DNA of 64,000 nt from Dioscorea cayenensis subsp. rotundata (GCF_009730915.1 NW_024087259.1:1-64000); one strand, 5' to 3'. Counted from the stretch's first letter, positions 34,921-49,000 are shown. Program-made: numbers and translations. The notes: generated from the sequence alone by a model not told the origin.

Positions 34921-37900
34921 ATGGATTTCATGAAGGTTTTTGATCAAACCGTGCGAGATATGTATGTTTTTCCTTTCAGATCCATTCTTGTTTCACCGAT
35001 CGATTCCATTTCTTTGAGTTTATTGATTTTTTTTTATTTTTTTGGGGGCGTTTTTGTTTTGCAGTAAGAGGGAGGTGAATCTCAAGGTTCTCAAGGTTCC
35101 GGAGATTGAGCAGAAGGTTTGGGATCAAATTATTTGGTTTGGTTTAGTGGTGTTCTCTGATTTAGTGTTTTGTTTCTATGATTTTCTGTGTTTTTGTGGA
35201 GTTTTAGGTTCTTGATGCGACGAGTAATGAGCCTTGGGGTCCTCATGGATCTGATCTGTTGGAGATTGCGCGGAATAGCAAAAAATAGTGAGGATTTCTT
35301 TTTGTGATTTTGTTCATGTGAATTTTGGTTGCTAGATTTTGAGTCATTAAGGTTTCATTGCTTGCAGCACTGAATGCCAGATGATTATGAATGTACTTTG
35401 GACGAGGTTGAATGATACTGGCGCGAATTGGCGCCATGTTTACAAGGTCTGCTTTTTTTCAACTGCTTTTTTAGTTCATGTGGAACTTTGATTGATTTAT
35501 TGTAGAAGTGTATTTTGTCAGGCATTGGCTGTTATTGAGTACCTGATAGCAAATGGTTCGGATCGTGCAGTTGATGACATCCTTGAACATAGCTCTAAAA
35601 TTGCTGTACAGCTTCCTTACTCGCTTAATTGAAAAAGAGCTTTTAAAAAAAAAAAAAATTCATGTTTTGTGGCTTTCATAAATGATGTGTTTCTGCTTTT
35701 TTGTGCTTGTGAAGTCGGTGTCGAGTTTTGAGTATATGGAGCCTAATGGAAAGGATTCAGGCATCAATGTTAGGAAGAAGGCGGAAACCATTTTAGGTCT
35801 TTTGAGAGACAAGGATAAAATCCAACAAGCAAGAACTAAAGCTTCAGCTAATCGTGATAAGTGAGTTAGTTGTAGCTTGTTGAAATAGTCTTCTGTGTTT
35901 GAGTTTTTATTCAGAAGATTGTGTAAAGAAGTTGGTCTCATGAATACAACCATAAATAGGTATGTTGGGCTGTCCTCGACGGGGATAACATATAAATCTA
36001 GTGCTTCCTCATATGGTGGCGGCGGCTTTGAGAGTGGTGGTTATGGGAGCTTTGGCAATCGAAAAGAGGGCGACTCATTTAGAGATGGTTATAAAGATGA
36101 AGAATACGCTGGAGATGGAGCTGATGTGAGTCGTGGTAGCAAAGGTGGCTTTAGTAAGTCAACAGGAAGTTCTTCTAATGGAAGTGAAGGCTACAAGTCA
36201 AAGAAGGCATTCAACCATGGTGTCAGGTGATTTTTTTTTTTTCCTGTGAATGTTGTTGAATGAACTATCTATTATGTAATTGTATTTATTTGTGGAATTG
36301 CTGACGGATATCATGTTTTTTTCTTGTCAAGTGCCGCAAAGTCATTGAGTAAGCCTAGTGCGGATGCTTCTAAATCCTCTGCTGCAGAATTAGAGAATGT
36401 TCATGATGATTTTGATGATTTTGATCCCCGTGGGTCTTCTACCACCGGTAAGAATTCTGTTGCTATTATGTGCATTTTGTTTCTTGTCATACCACCGGTA
36501 AGAATTCTGTTGCTATCTGTTTTGTGTAAGAAAATTTAAGTTCCATGCTAATATGCTTGAAAAAGTGCTTGACAATGTCATTTCAGCTTGTTTTTTGATT
36601 GTCTTTCATCGTGAATCACAAGCTACTTTTTGATATTTGGTGTCAGATGACTTACCTTGTTATGTTGGTATGTGGAGTATTAATTTTCTTCTGAAGAATT
36701 ATCGGGGAACCTTCATCAACGAATGAAAAGAAAATGCCCATATAATGGTGTATTTTGCTGGAGTATAATCTTACCTAGTCTGATGCACATTCTTTTGTTA
36801 TTTTCTCTAGATGACCTAGATTTAGTAGGAGATGAATTTCCTTTTGGTTGTTGGATGTCTAGGGCATTGGATTTATAGTGTTGCAATTATCTAAATATTA
36901 TCATAGATTTGATTAGCATGAAGTCATATTTCTTCTAATGACACTATCTATTGGAAGAGTGTGATGTTGATAACCCAGACTGTTTTATGAACGCTTTCTT
37001 TTGTAATTGGATAGTTTTGATATGGTCCTCCTCCTCCATGATTTCTGTACATTTAATACTTTTAGCTTTGTTGGTATGTCTCTAATACAGTGGCAGGTTG
37101 TGGTTGATGAATGTGAGATATTATGTTATGAATTATTTCCTTATTGTCAAGTTGGTTATTTTATTTGTGATATTCTGCAGTATCCGCTGCCGCTAAGGCT
37201 AACCAAGTGGACTTGTTTGGAGAAAGCTTACTGGTTGATCTCATGGATGCACCGACATCTGTTTCCACTGAGTCAACTACCACAAACCATGCTGTGCCAT
37301 CTGAAACTGATCTCTTTGCTGATGCAGCATTTGTATCAGCCTCGCCTCAGAAAGAAGCTACTCAAAGATCTTCCCCTTTGGCATCTGAAACTGATCTTTT
37401 TGCTGATGCTGCATTTGTGTCAGCCTCATCTCAAACAGAAACAGCTACAAATTCTCATTCTCAGGTCAGACTTTCAACCCTCTGTGCTATTTATTGTAAT
37501 CAGTTATTTTGACAATTGCCAGTATCTGTTTATCTTTGTGAGAGATTGACATTGCCTCTCATCTGCATTCTAGTTTTTAGTACTGGACCTTTGAACAGAA
37601 GGTTTAGAGATTGGAGAAAGGAAAATACCATATCATCTCTTTTCCCCTTCACACATTAGGATTTTGGCAAACAAAAAAACTGTCTAAATTTCTCAGCAGT
37701 TAGCTTCCTTGATGAGATGCGTTGCTATTTAACCAATAATATGATAAATTGCTTTGTTGAATATTTCTTAATGCTATTATATGCTTTACTGTTCCAGCAA
37801 GAAAATATGATGCATGTCAAAGGACCCATACATTTGAATAGGTGGTTTATATGGTCGTATGGGTTGTGTTCTATATTATTCTGCAGTCATACGAATTAAA

Positions 37901-38723
37901 CGCCATTGTTGATATTTGTTAGTTCCATGCTGCTATGCAGGGAAATGTTGATCTCTTTGCCGGTCAACCTGCCTTTCCTTCTAATTTTGACTTCTTTGCA
38001 GCATCAGTTCCGCCTTCGCACTCTGAAACAAATTCCTCCAAACCAGATTCTACAAACAACAATATTTTTGATCCTTTTGCTGCAGTTCCCTTAAACAATT
38101 TTGAAGGATCTGATCCATTTGGTGATTTTGCTTCTCATTCTGATCCCGTGAGCAAAGAATCTTCAGACAAGTCTATGAACAACTCAAACACCCTCGACAA
38201 GCTTTCATCAGTGGCATCATCCCAGCTGGCACCCAAGAAGGATACCTTTCAAGTTAAATCTGGCATATGGGCGGACTCCTTAAGTCGTGGACTCATTGAC
38301 CTGAACATAACCGCCCGTGAGTTTCTTTTCCCAAAACTATGAAATAATCCTTGTCAGTGATGATCAGCGTTTTATATCTACACATTTTCCTTATGGATAT
38401 TTGATTTGTCTAGTGTATATCGGAGTTTTCATTTATCATATATGGCTAAATAAACTAAAAGAACCGAGTTCACTTTCGTTCTCATATTTTGGTCAAATAT
38501 GGATGCAGCCAAGAAAACTTCTCTCGCCGATGTGGGGGTTGTAGGGGGACTCGACTTTGATGAGAAGGAGAAAGGACCTGCTGCATCATCTTACAATTAC
38601 ATGGGCAGAGCCATGGGAGTAGGATCAAGTGTTGGTTGGACCCCTGGGTTCTCTTCATCCACAATGGGAGTTAGTGGAAATGTTCCTGCTTTTAACCAAC
38701 AACAATTTGGGAATTTCAAGTAA
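34921..38723 (+). CDS. Epsin (ENTH-domain clathrin adaptor, EPSIN1/2/3-like)
   Basis: An adaptor that binds phosphoinositides through its ENTH domain and recruits clathrin for vesicle budding at the trans-Golgi or vacuolar route. Eleven exons: 34921-34961, 35065-35116, 35208-35287, 35368-35446, 35522-35605, 35715-35860, 35960-36226, 36332-36447, 37181-37464, 37941-38316, 38509-38723. They total 1740 bases and 579 residues. The ENTH domain covers residues 1-160 ([68 protein letters not shown]). A Gly/Ser-rich linker and then [10 protein letters not shown] follow. A disordered tail has DLF motifs ([13 protein letters not shown] twice, DLFAGQ), DPF motifs and a C-terminal [11 protein letters not shown] to [11 protein letters not shown] block. 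The [13 protein letters not shown] segment is a 27-residue tandem repeat. Confidence 0.93.
36440..36517 (+). repeat. Duplicated splice-donor segment in the epsin gene
   Basis: About 27 bases starting ATACCACCGGTAAGAATTCT (first copy TACCACCGGTAAG, at the end of exon 8) recur 50 bp downstream at 36490. This gives two identical CCG|GTAAGAATT donors, at 36448 and 36498. Using the second would add 50 bases and shift the frame. Confidence 0.9.
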
Positions 38724-40244
38724 GCTTTTCCCCTTGTCTGGATTCAATCATTTTTTATTTTTTAAGGTCGGATGTTGCCAGGCAGTTGGCATTACTATTG
38801 AATCTGATTTGTTTCCATTCTTTTGAGGTTGATGTGTGTTGCTCATTAGTATTGTTCTAAATACACATATCATTATCATTGTTCTACTCATGTATGGCCC
38901 CTTAATTCTCTGATGAGGATGGTTATTAATTATATACATTTTGAGTGCTTATATGTTGAGCCTTTCTGATGAACATGGTAATCAAATATGAGGTGATGAT
39001 GATTACTCAATTGAGAATGTACTTTGTTTTGTATCTTTATATTAAATTGAAGCATATGGCTTCTTTTTCTCTTTCTGAGATGAGTATAGAAATCTCATGT
39101 GACTGCCTATGTTTTTGAGGGAAAGAGCAATAAAAAGAAGAAGTACAAATAGATCAAGTTACAGGCCAAGGCCCAAAGGGCACAACAAAACAAAAAACAG
39201 CAAAAAACAAAAAGAAAATACAGAAGCAAAGACAGAAAAAAGAAAAGATTCTTTGCTCAGTGACCGCCTATGTTGTAGTCATTGCAAATATTCTAGTAGT
39301 ATAAACTACAGCATAAGCACATTTGTTATTCATTATTCACTGAACATATCTATTTTTTAATCGTTCTATTCATTCGGGTGGTCCATGATCTGGTAGATTT
39401 ATCTCTTCACGAATATGGGCTAACTATGAATTCTGAGCGTAGCGAAGCACTATGCAACATACGCTTTGTTCCTTAAATATAAACAACTAATCTTAATTAA
39501 TTAAGGCTGGATCAGCCTCAAGTCTACAAATGGAAGGCGTGATACATGCGTACATATATTTGAGCGACATCTGAGAAATCGCATCAAAAAATAAATAAAC
39601 AAACAAATAAATAAAAACTAATATCACGAAATTAGATTAGGCCAACCATTATATGAGATATTATATTAAGCATCAACTGCGCAATAGTAATAATATTTTA
39701 ATGCTACAATGATAATTTTTCACATGTCTAACGCCGCAAAACAGGTCATCTGTTTTAGTCGTTGCAAAGAGGACTCCACATTTATATTCATGTGAGCTTT
39801 CTACATTGAAAAGAAAATAAGTGCCTTTTGAGCGAAAGTCTAGAAATTAAACTTCGCACAAACTTGATCAGGTGCAACTTAACATTTGTACAAAACTAAA
39901 AATGCGAGTTTGCGGAAGCTACCAGCCATGTATATGATCACCTGCTAATAATAATATTTTCAAGTCCAGAAACAGATTAATGCGAAGCATGTTGGTATTT
40001 TTCCATAAAGCACCAACAGACTCGCATGACAAATATGCGAGAGAACTAAGTCTGTTTTACAAAATAAATAAGAAGGCTTAATGGGCTCATATAGCCTTGC
40101 ACTGGTACTGGAACTTGAGTTCACAAACCGATAAAGCTTTCAACAAACAGCTTTCAGTATGCTACAATAGAGTTCACTTTTTAATTTACCAATTAAAATC
40201 TCATATGATCAAAGTTCAATTTAGAAGCTGTTACAGTTCCTACT
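38724..40244. other. Spacer between convergent epsin and HAG2 genes
   Basis: Probably holds the 3' UTRs of both genes. A purine-rich A/AAG stretch lies at 39160-39245. No gene was recognised. Confidence 0.6.
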
Positions 40245-40949
40245 TCATTGTTTGTTATCGAACGAACTTACCTTCTTCGCAATCTCAATAATGTCTTTCA
40301 TTTGTTTGTCAACCAATTGGTTCAACTGTTCCTCTTGTGTGGTGGACTGATCACTAGCCAGACTGCCGTTTTGGTCATCCACTTCCTCATCAGTGTTTGA
40401 TTGGAATACGATAAAGGTCATGTCATGACCGTAGTCATTTGGTACTTCGATCAAACGTTTCCCATTGTTCTCTGAATCTTTATCTAAGATATCACTTCTA
40501 ACACGATCTGAAACAGAGGTCTTGAAATTATCCATGCATTTTTTATCTTTGGGATCAAGGTTTACATAGATAAGAACCTCCCAGCATCTCAGAAACTGTT
40601 TCTTGTTGATCTTTAATTTTTGACGTACGATCTCAGTCATTCTTGGCGGTGGTCCAGAGAGCAATTTGGATGTCTTCTTGCATAGGTTTCCTTCTTTCAG
40701 GGAAGAGATGGCGGAATTAATGGCCGACTTTAATGGCTCAAATGACAGCAGACGAAGGGTATCAATGCAAGTGCGCAGATGTTGGAGGTACTCGGATGGT
40801 TCTTCAAATGTAACGTCGTAAACATTCTCAGATACCGCAACAAAATTCACGGACTCTAGAAGGAGACGGCCATAACCTTTACCCTGATACTGGGGCAATA
40901 CCAATATCTGCAACACAATTAGGGCAATATGTAAGCAATATTGTTGAGT

Positions 40950-40994
<45 letters not shown>

Positions 40995-43900
40995 TCATAT
41001 TCAAATGTAGACAAACTATACCATGAATGCATGACAAAAGCAAACTATCACTGTAAATCAACAGATTACTAATGTCCATCATAAGAAAAATGTTTGTAGA
41101 TAGGATCAGCATAAATGAGCTTGAGAGCAAATCTTGTTTGGATACATCAAATTCCATGAGCTGGAAATTCTCATATAAGAAACTGTCAACCTGAAAGCAC
41201 ACGATAAAGCTAAAGAACAAACAGTTGGTGGCATTGGCCTAGTGGAAGATTGTAGGACCCTCAGTTGGACAATAACTTCGACATTCACCAAGAATAGTTA
41301 TACAATAGTAGCACATGGTAGATCAACAACAAAACTTTGGCTTAAAATTTCTTGGATGATACGTTCCAGTGTAATATATTGTTCCAAAATTGTAGCACTT
41401 GGCTCAATATGTTATGGCAAATTTGCTGTCAACCAATTCCTAGTTTCAGTATTTCTATTAAATGCAAGACCTAAGCATTGATAAATTTCTAAACATTTTC
41501 AGGAATGTAGTCCAACGATTTTATAAAGATATATATACATATATCATCATGAAAAATTAAACAACTAACCTGGCTGATTCTTAACCGTGTAGAATCAGGG
41601 TAATGATAGAACAGATAAGCAGCTGCAAAACCTAGCAATTTCATTGAATAATCTCCTGACTTATCCCTTGTTTTTTTCACCACAAAATAAATTTCCCATC
41701 TTGGATCTGCAATGTCAATAGGGCTGCCCCCTAAAGAAAACAAGTTTAAATAATAAGCCTCTATCAGTAAACACAAATTCAGCATGTAATGAAAACTGCT
41801 GGCAACAGAAACGTGATACTTACCTTCAACAAGAAGGAGGACAAGGGGTATAAGGCGACTGTAAAGTAATCCAACAGGCATGTTTAGTAGATTCATGCGA
41901 ATAACCTGAGAAAGCGAAAATGAGACATAGCCAAAAATTGAAACTCACATGAATCTAAGAAAGAAAATTAGCATAAATTTGGGCAAAATTTTGGGCAAAA
42001 ATTAGTCTCTTACTTTTTAACAATTATTTAGAAGATCATTTCTCATTAATGTTTGTCTGAAGACCAGTGGGCGATACACCACCCTACCCAAGGAATGTGA
42101 TTATTTGATCCCAACTGGTAGCAGATTGCCTTAAAAGAAGAGTTAATTTACAATGATACTAAAGGTAATTTCCATGTCGATGGCATTAGTCGGTATCACC
42201 AAATTATATTATTCTTTTTGATAAAAGGAAAGCACTAAGTTAAAAATGCTATAGAAATATAAAGCACACCTCTACAGCAGAAACCTCTGCATCCACATGT
42301 GTTTCAGATGTTTCATCTCCCATCAAGGGAACACTACGCACAACTGCTCCATCTGATAAGACAGTTCTGAGATCCATCCATGAGAATGACGGCAGAAGAA
42401 CAAACAATTAGACGATAAAGTTCTTCCTGGGGCTCATTTACATGGACTTAGAATAGAATTTTCCCATGAATAGATTCAGAAAAAATACCTAATGCATTGG
42501 CTTTCTCTTGAGAATGACTCGAGGAAGTCAGCTTTCTCGATCAAAGATTCACCGAATATATTCTAATGCAAAATTCAAACTTAACATATCAGATAAGGAA
42601 ATCTTGGAGGAAGCCTTATTTTGCCTGGCATGAAATACCTGAAGTGCAGTTTTCAGATCAGTGATCCCCTTTCCTCCCTGAAAAGTGTGGATAGTAGCAA
42701 GTATTATAATTCATACATTACATGTGGAACTGAATTATGCAGGTAAATCAACATATCAGAAGAATAGATGACAAGCAGAAAATGAAGTCCTTTCCATGAA
42801 TTCAGAACCATTTAAAAATTTGACAAGTGCAATTACATCTTTTGCACACAAGCCAGATGACATGCAAAGGTTATACACAATTATCTGCTCCACATGGTCC
42901 TTTTGTAAGGCACATGACAAGGGCCATGCCAGAATCAAGGAATATTTTGCATGACATACAAACATATGAAAGCCTCACTATTCAAAAGCAGTGACGTGTT
43001 ACATAAATGAGCATATGAAAAGCATTTCAAATGTAACAGAAAGAGGTAAATATACTCTATAACTCAAATGACTAACAAAAACAACGTAATAAAAGAAGGC
43101 TGAAAATGTGCTGTACAGGATGATGGCTAGCATATTAGCTGACAAACTCGTAAGTAACACTAAGAATATTATGAACAAAGTATCATTAAATACTTACATC
43201 AGATGTACTCTCAAATGTAAATTCTGCATATCCGTGAAAAGATACAATGCTCAGCCAAATGTCAATCTGCAACAATGTTTTTAAATATATATAAAAAAAT
43301 TGAATATGTTAAGATGAGCAAAAGGATATTGCTTAAGGAAGAAAAAAATGATGGCTAAAATGGTTGCACCACATATAATATTTCACTGGAAGTTAGTAGT
43401 AACAGTATTTCTGTCATCCCACAACAAGTGAGGCTTTAAATCTAACAATAAGCATAAGATTCATAACAAACAGTTATACCAGTTTTTCCAATGAATATTT
43501 TTAGACATATTAGTTACACATACTCTAATTTTATAGCAAACACATGTCAGTCAATCACTGAGGCAGATGGATAAAAAATAAGAGCAGAGCATCCAGATTT
43601 TAGCCTTTAACATCTGCAGCCACACTTACCTTTAAGCCTTTGTAGCCATAAATTTTGCCATCCTCACCAAAAAGTTGGTTTAGGTCAACTGGGTCAATGC
43701 AAAAGCTGCTCCTATCACCCACCTCATCCTGGTTTTTGACTGTGATTAGATCAAGAAGTAATGCATGTTAATGAAATGGAAGCAGATCAAAATCAAATGA
43801 GCTGAAAGAGGCATTACAACCACACAGAATAAATGTGCTGCCGAAGAAAGCATAGTTTATATTCATAAGCTACTTCGTGAAGAACATGTGAGACGGTCAT

Positions 43901-45262
43901 GGTGAGCATATTACTGCCAAAAGAAAAGATGCTAACTAGCCATCTTCCTTACTGTTGGATTTGCTGCTAATATGTTGTTTAACGGAGCGGGAATGCTAAG
44001 AAGACTTAATTTCCTTTCCCTTATCCTTCAGTGTGAAGATGTAAGTATTTCTCATGACTAATGAGGTAAATTCCAGCAGCTAATCCAAGCGAAAACCATG
44101 TTGAGCATAAGCTGGTGTTTTAGAGTCAACAACCCTAAGATTTGATGGACTCATAGCAATTGTAAGCTGAAGAACATGTGCTACCACAAACAACAGAATA
44201 AAGTCAGCCTCCCAAGAAAATCCAGTCAGCCATTTATTGTGTTTAACTCAGATATGATGACACATTTACTAATCAGGGGAATGAAAATCACTGCATGAAA
44301 ATATAACTTCATGTGTAATGATGCAAAACTCTTTTAGGTGTTCAGTATAATGAGTTGGCACTAAGTCTCACATAATTTAAAATAATGAATAAGCAAGCAT
44401 GCGTTTTACTCCAGCCTGCACACCAAAGAGAGAAAAAAATGATAAAGGCCATCATACCAAGGAAAACTTTGATGCATTCATTTGCCTCAATTCCAGGATC
44501 TGCATAGCAGTAAATAAAAAGGAAGGATTAAACAATAAAGCAATGAGGTCATCAAAAGTCACTAGCAAATCAGCAAAACAAGTTTATACTGTGAGAAAAT
44601 TAGCCCAAACCCAAGACTCCATGGTGGAAACAACGACAACCACAGCCAAAAAAGAGTTTCAAATGCATAACTTTTCAAAATAACGTCTTGTAAACCATAT
44701 AACTCAGCTTCATTAAACAACAATAGAAGGAAATTAATCAACAAAATTGTGGTTTAACAACAGGCATTCCGATCAAACACAACAAAGTACATGAGATCAA
44801 ACGGTAAACTTCCAGAGCGAAAACCAAACCTAAAACAATTTTGTTCTCTTTGCTAAACAAAAAACTATAAATCAGACCAAAATGGATTTTAAATAGAACA
44901 GCTGGCAGCATCTCGCAAAGAAGTATTAATGTCATCTAAAATTTAGCTATTTCCCATCTAATTTGAAGAAAATTAAACAAAACTCGCAAGACATGACATT
45001 TCCAACGCCAAAGAAGAGGCGGGAACAACAGCTGAGTGCTGAAAGCACGAGCAAAGGTCCAATTCATCAATTTCAGAGCTAAATTCAGAAAAAAAAAAAT
45101 CCACGAAGAAACTACAAGAGTAGCAGTGAAATCAACTGAAGATGAAGGAAATCGAAAATTGATAGATTTTACAAGAAATAGGTTACCGATTTTGGTGAAT
45201 CCAACGCGCTTCCGCTTCTTGGCATCGGGTACAGGTTCTTCACCCTTGTGCTTCAGCGCCAT
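40245..45262 (-). CDS. HAG2: Type B histone acetyltransferase catalytic subunit (HAG2/HAT1)
   Basis: Acetylates newly made histone H4 (K5/K12) before chromatin assembly, together with an RbAp46/MSI-type partner. Ten exons (minus strand, 5' to 3'): 45262-45187, 44499-44458, 43739-43630, 43266-43198, 42677-42639, 42562-42489, 42366-42270, 41905-41824, 41730-41570, 40907-40245. They total 1413 bases and 470 residues; Arabidopsis HAG2 is about 467. The start MALKHKGEEPVPDAKKRKRV carries a likely nuclear signal. HAT1_N-type motifs follow: DPGIEANECIKVFL, GYKGLKIDIWLSIVSFHGYA. The acetyl-CoA-binding GNAT motif is ILVLPQYQGKGYG at about residues 251-263. INKKQFLRCWEVLIY and a Gln/Glu-rich coiled C-terminus end the protein. 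The terminal exon runs through a GTAAGT to a TGA; an alternative 3' exon is possible. Confidence 0.93.
40951..40990. repeat. (TA)n microsatellite in the last HAG2 intron
   Basis: About 20 TA units in the intron before the terminal HAG2 exon. Confidence 0.95.
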
Positions 45263-46051
45263 TTCCTTCTCCTTAGACTTCAATGGGTTGGAAACCCTAG
45301 ATTTCTAGGGTTTCAAACAGCGAGAGAGCGAGCGAGGCGGGAAATTGGGGGTCGGTGGGCGCGTTCCCGAGCTATTTCTCTTTCAATACTGAAATTTTGG
45401 GCTTTTTGCAAAAACGTACCCTATTTATCTTTTATTATGAGAAGCCTTTTTTTTTTTTTCTTTTTCTATATGTAATAAAATTAATATAGCATTATTTTTT
45501 TTGTAATTGTTCCTGTGCCACCACCCAAATTTTCATATAACCCATCTCTTTTTTGTGATTCTATTATGTGCGAGAGTTAAAAAATCACAAACACCCCTAT
45601 TTAAAGATTAATAAATAAATACGGTAATGTATTAGTTACGGTGTTTACTAATTTCTTTAAAAAAAAATTTTATTCTGCAATTTTGGATAAATAAAACCAT
45701 TGTTTCTCCAGAAGACCCATATTTAGCTCTTTAACATGCCAAAAAACTTTTTATTATTTTATTATGTAAAAAAAAATCTAATTTCATATCTTCTAAATAT
45801 ATGTAATTAAATTAACTTACAGGGTTTTATATAAAATTTGGGTTCCATCCGAAAAAATTTGCTAATTTTGCAAAAACAACCCTTTTGAGCTATTGATCGT
45901 TTTATTATGACCATACATACACTTTAAATCAATTTATTGGGCTTTTATGAAATAACTTTGGCTTTTTATGTTTGATCAAAAAAGGTTTCTTGGCCGCCAA
46001 ATTTTGCAAACAGGTCCCTGCTGAGAACTTCGAGCTTCGTTCCGTTCGTCA
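45263..46051. promoter_or_regulatory. Shared divergent promoter region HAG2 / YbeY-HAD
   Basis: The two start codons face away from each other across 789 bp, so both promoters must lie here. The middle is strongly AT-rich with T runs; the ends near each ATG are GC-richer. No TATA box could be assigned with confidence. Confidence 0.5.
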
Positions 46052-49000
46052 ATGGCGAGGTTCGTGGCTCGAAGCGCTCCCCTCGCCTCTCGACCCTCAC
46101 TTCCCATCACGCGCCCACAGATCTCCGCCGCTCTCCGGTGGCGCTCGCGGAGGTCCACCGTCATCGCTTTCTCTCTCCCTCCTTCCTCTCTTTTCCCACC
46201 CTTGTTGGGTGTTTCTCAATGGAGAGATATCCATTCCCGGACTCGCTATTCCCCTTCTCGGATCCCTTTCCCGGGCTTCTTCGTCAGTGCGCGGGCGTTC
46301 CGCAAACAAGGGCAGCGGAGGGCGGCGAAGAAGCAGAAGTCCAAAAAGCAGCTGCTTGAGCTCGATGTGAAGATTTGCATCGAGGAGGAGCTTCCTGACG
46401 ATCCTGAAATTCTGGTTTTTATTCGTTCTTATGGTTATCGTTTATGATTTCGGTTTAGCATTTGAAAGGTTATAGTGTTCTTTTAATGCTGTTAGTAGAG
46501 GTTCCGGGTGAGTTTAAATTGAGAAAAATCCAGAAAAGGAAAAATAATAGTACTATTGAGCACTGTATCTTCTTTCAATTGCTTATCTATATTATTGGTG
46601 TTACTGTTTTCTTCTCTTCTATCATGCATCAATCTATATTTGCCGCTGTTGTCTGTTAAACTATAAAATCTCATAGATGTTTACTGTTTTCTATACTTCA
46701 GTATTTTTTTTTTGGCAAGTGACATGAGTTTGGCATCAAGAAGGAGCTAAGGGAAGTCTAGAGAAAAAGAAATTATATATTTTATAGGCCAGTTGCTTTT
46801 TGAATCCCACATAGTGTATGAATTGTTAACAGTTAAAGGGTCTGAGAAATGTTTGTAGCCTATTTTTAATCTTCAAATTACTGCAATATTGATGTTCTGT
46901 TTCATAAATTTGGTTGAACTTTTTCGTGGTTTTTTTTTTTTATCCATTTGCTTATTTTACATGTGGCACCATCTTTGAACCATAGACCCGTTGAGCTATA
47001 ATTGGATCAAGTTTTTTTATTTGTACGTTTGTGTGTGTGCTTGACAATGGGCTGTAATCCTGCAGAGCATTGCGGAAATGCTTAGAACAGATGCTCCAAT
47101 GGCAATGAAGGTTGCATTTGACGGCCTAAAGGATTCCAAGTATAAAACCAGAGATGCTTCAATAACTGATGTTGACAAATTTGATAATATTGAGCTATCT
47201 GTATTACTATGCAACGATGATTTCATTCAAAAGCTGAATAAAGAGTGGAGAGATGAGGACCATGCCACTGATGTTCTCTCAATGTCCCAACATATCCCTG
47301 GACTTGATATACCCATTGTAAGAAAATATGTTTAGGTCAGAAGCCTTTTCTTTTATATATATTTATAGTTACTTAGCAGGTAGAGCATATTACTTTGTGA
47401 GATTTTAACGCATTGTCATGGCTATTGTAGCTAATGTTAGGCGATATAGTAATTTCCATTGAAACTGCTGCACGTCAAGCTGAAGAGAGAGGCCATACAA
47501 TTGTTGATGAAATTCGAATTCTCTTGGTAATTTTCAACTTTTTTTTTCTCTCCCACTATGTCTTTTTAGCTCTATTTTGCTTTAGTGGTAGTAGTATTAT
47601 CAATAATTAGGGTAAACAACCTAAATAGTTACGATTTTGTCCCTTACATTTAGTTTTTGTTACAATAAGGTCACCAAGGCTTACAATGTTAATGCCAATT
47701 ATGCATGGTTTGATATATTGTAAGCCACATAGACTTCTAGAGGTGATCTTATTGTAACTCATGCACCTCTAGAAGTCTATGTGGCTTACAATATAGCAAA
47801 CCATGTATAATTGCCGTTAACACTATAAGCCTTGGTGACTTTATTGTAATTCACGTATGATCACCGTTAACATGGTAAGCTCAGATGACCTTATTGCAAC
47901 AAAAACTAAACGTAAGGATCAAATCATAACTTTGGGTGACCAAAATAGAAACATAAGAAAAAGTATGGACTATTTAGGTTGTTTACCTTAATAATTAAAC
48001 ATGCTCGGTCTTATAACTGGATATGTATGTGTCAAAACTAGTTTTGGGGTTGAGGGTAGTTTGATAACATATTAGCAGGTTGAGGTCAGTTCTCAACTTT
48101 GTTCTTAATTACTTTTCCTGAGCAGCAGTAATTTGCTCCGATTTATAGTTTAGACCTTCCTGTTGTATATTTCTACATAAGTTTGATTGCAAATTTGAAC
48201 ATAAATAGGTGGCGGCATAAAATTTTATTTTGTGATAGTTCTTAGACAAATTGAGATCTCAAGGCCAAGCCCAATTTCTTTTACCAGGGTTTCTGGCGTA
48301 GTCAGCCTGGTAAGTTAAGAACATACTGCATGCTAATTAACATTTCTATTTATATAGCGTGGACCACAAATGACAATATGAAGCATACTCTTCTATAAGA
48401 ACTTTTGGTTAGAGGAGGCCATTCATACAGAGCCTTTGTATTGTGGTTTTTATGTGCTCCCATGAGACACATATCATTATTCTACTATATGTTGAAATCC
48501 TTTCCCCCCGAGACTTGCATCATTAAGTCTTTTATCAGAATAATCTGGAAAAGACCTCAAATGAAACTAGACCTTCCCACCAGAACCCTTATAACTTCCT
48601 GGCCTACATTTTAGTTGAAGTTAATTAGATCAGTCAAATTGAATTTAACTGTGTACTCCTCTTTTTATAGGTTCATGGTCTATTGCATCTTTTAGGCTTT
48701 GATCATGAGATCAGCATTGAAGCTGAGATTGAAATGGAGAAGGAAGAAGAACTGGTTTTGAAAAGTCTTGGTTGGAAGGGGAAAGGCCTGATCAAGAGTG
48801 CGCATGATGCTTTGAATGATGGAAGCCTTCAGACAGACATTTCTGATAGTACGTTTTTTGGTTTCTTCACCTGGACAATTAGCACTGGCTTAAATTCTAT
48901 GGCTCACTCTAAAGGTATTCACAGGGTGTGTTAACAATGATATGAAGAAAACAAGCATCCTGCAATTGTATAAACCAAAACTTAGCTATATCTTCTGCGA

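Noticed and set aside
40879-41220. VDSFLYENFQLMEFDVSKQD stretch as an extra HAG2 exon
   Set aside because: The family sequence joins RLRISQ directly to ILVLPQYQGKG, and exon phases fit without it; the stretch lies in the intron next to a TA run.
46097-46309. Minus-strand 70-codon frame opposite the YbeY transit peptide
   Set aside because: A shadow of a GC-rich coding exon, with no homology.
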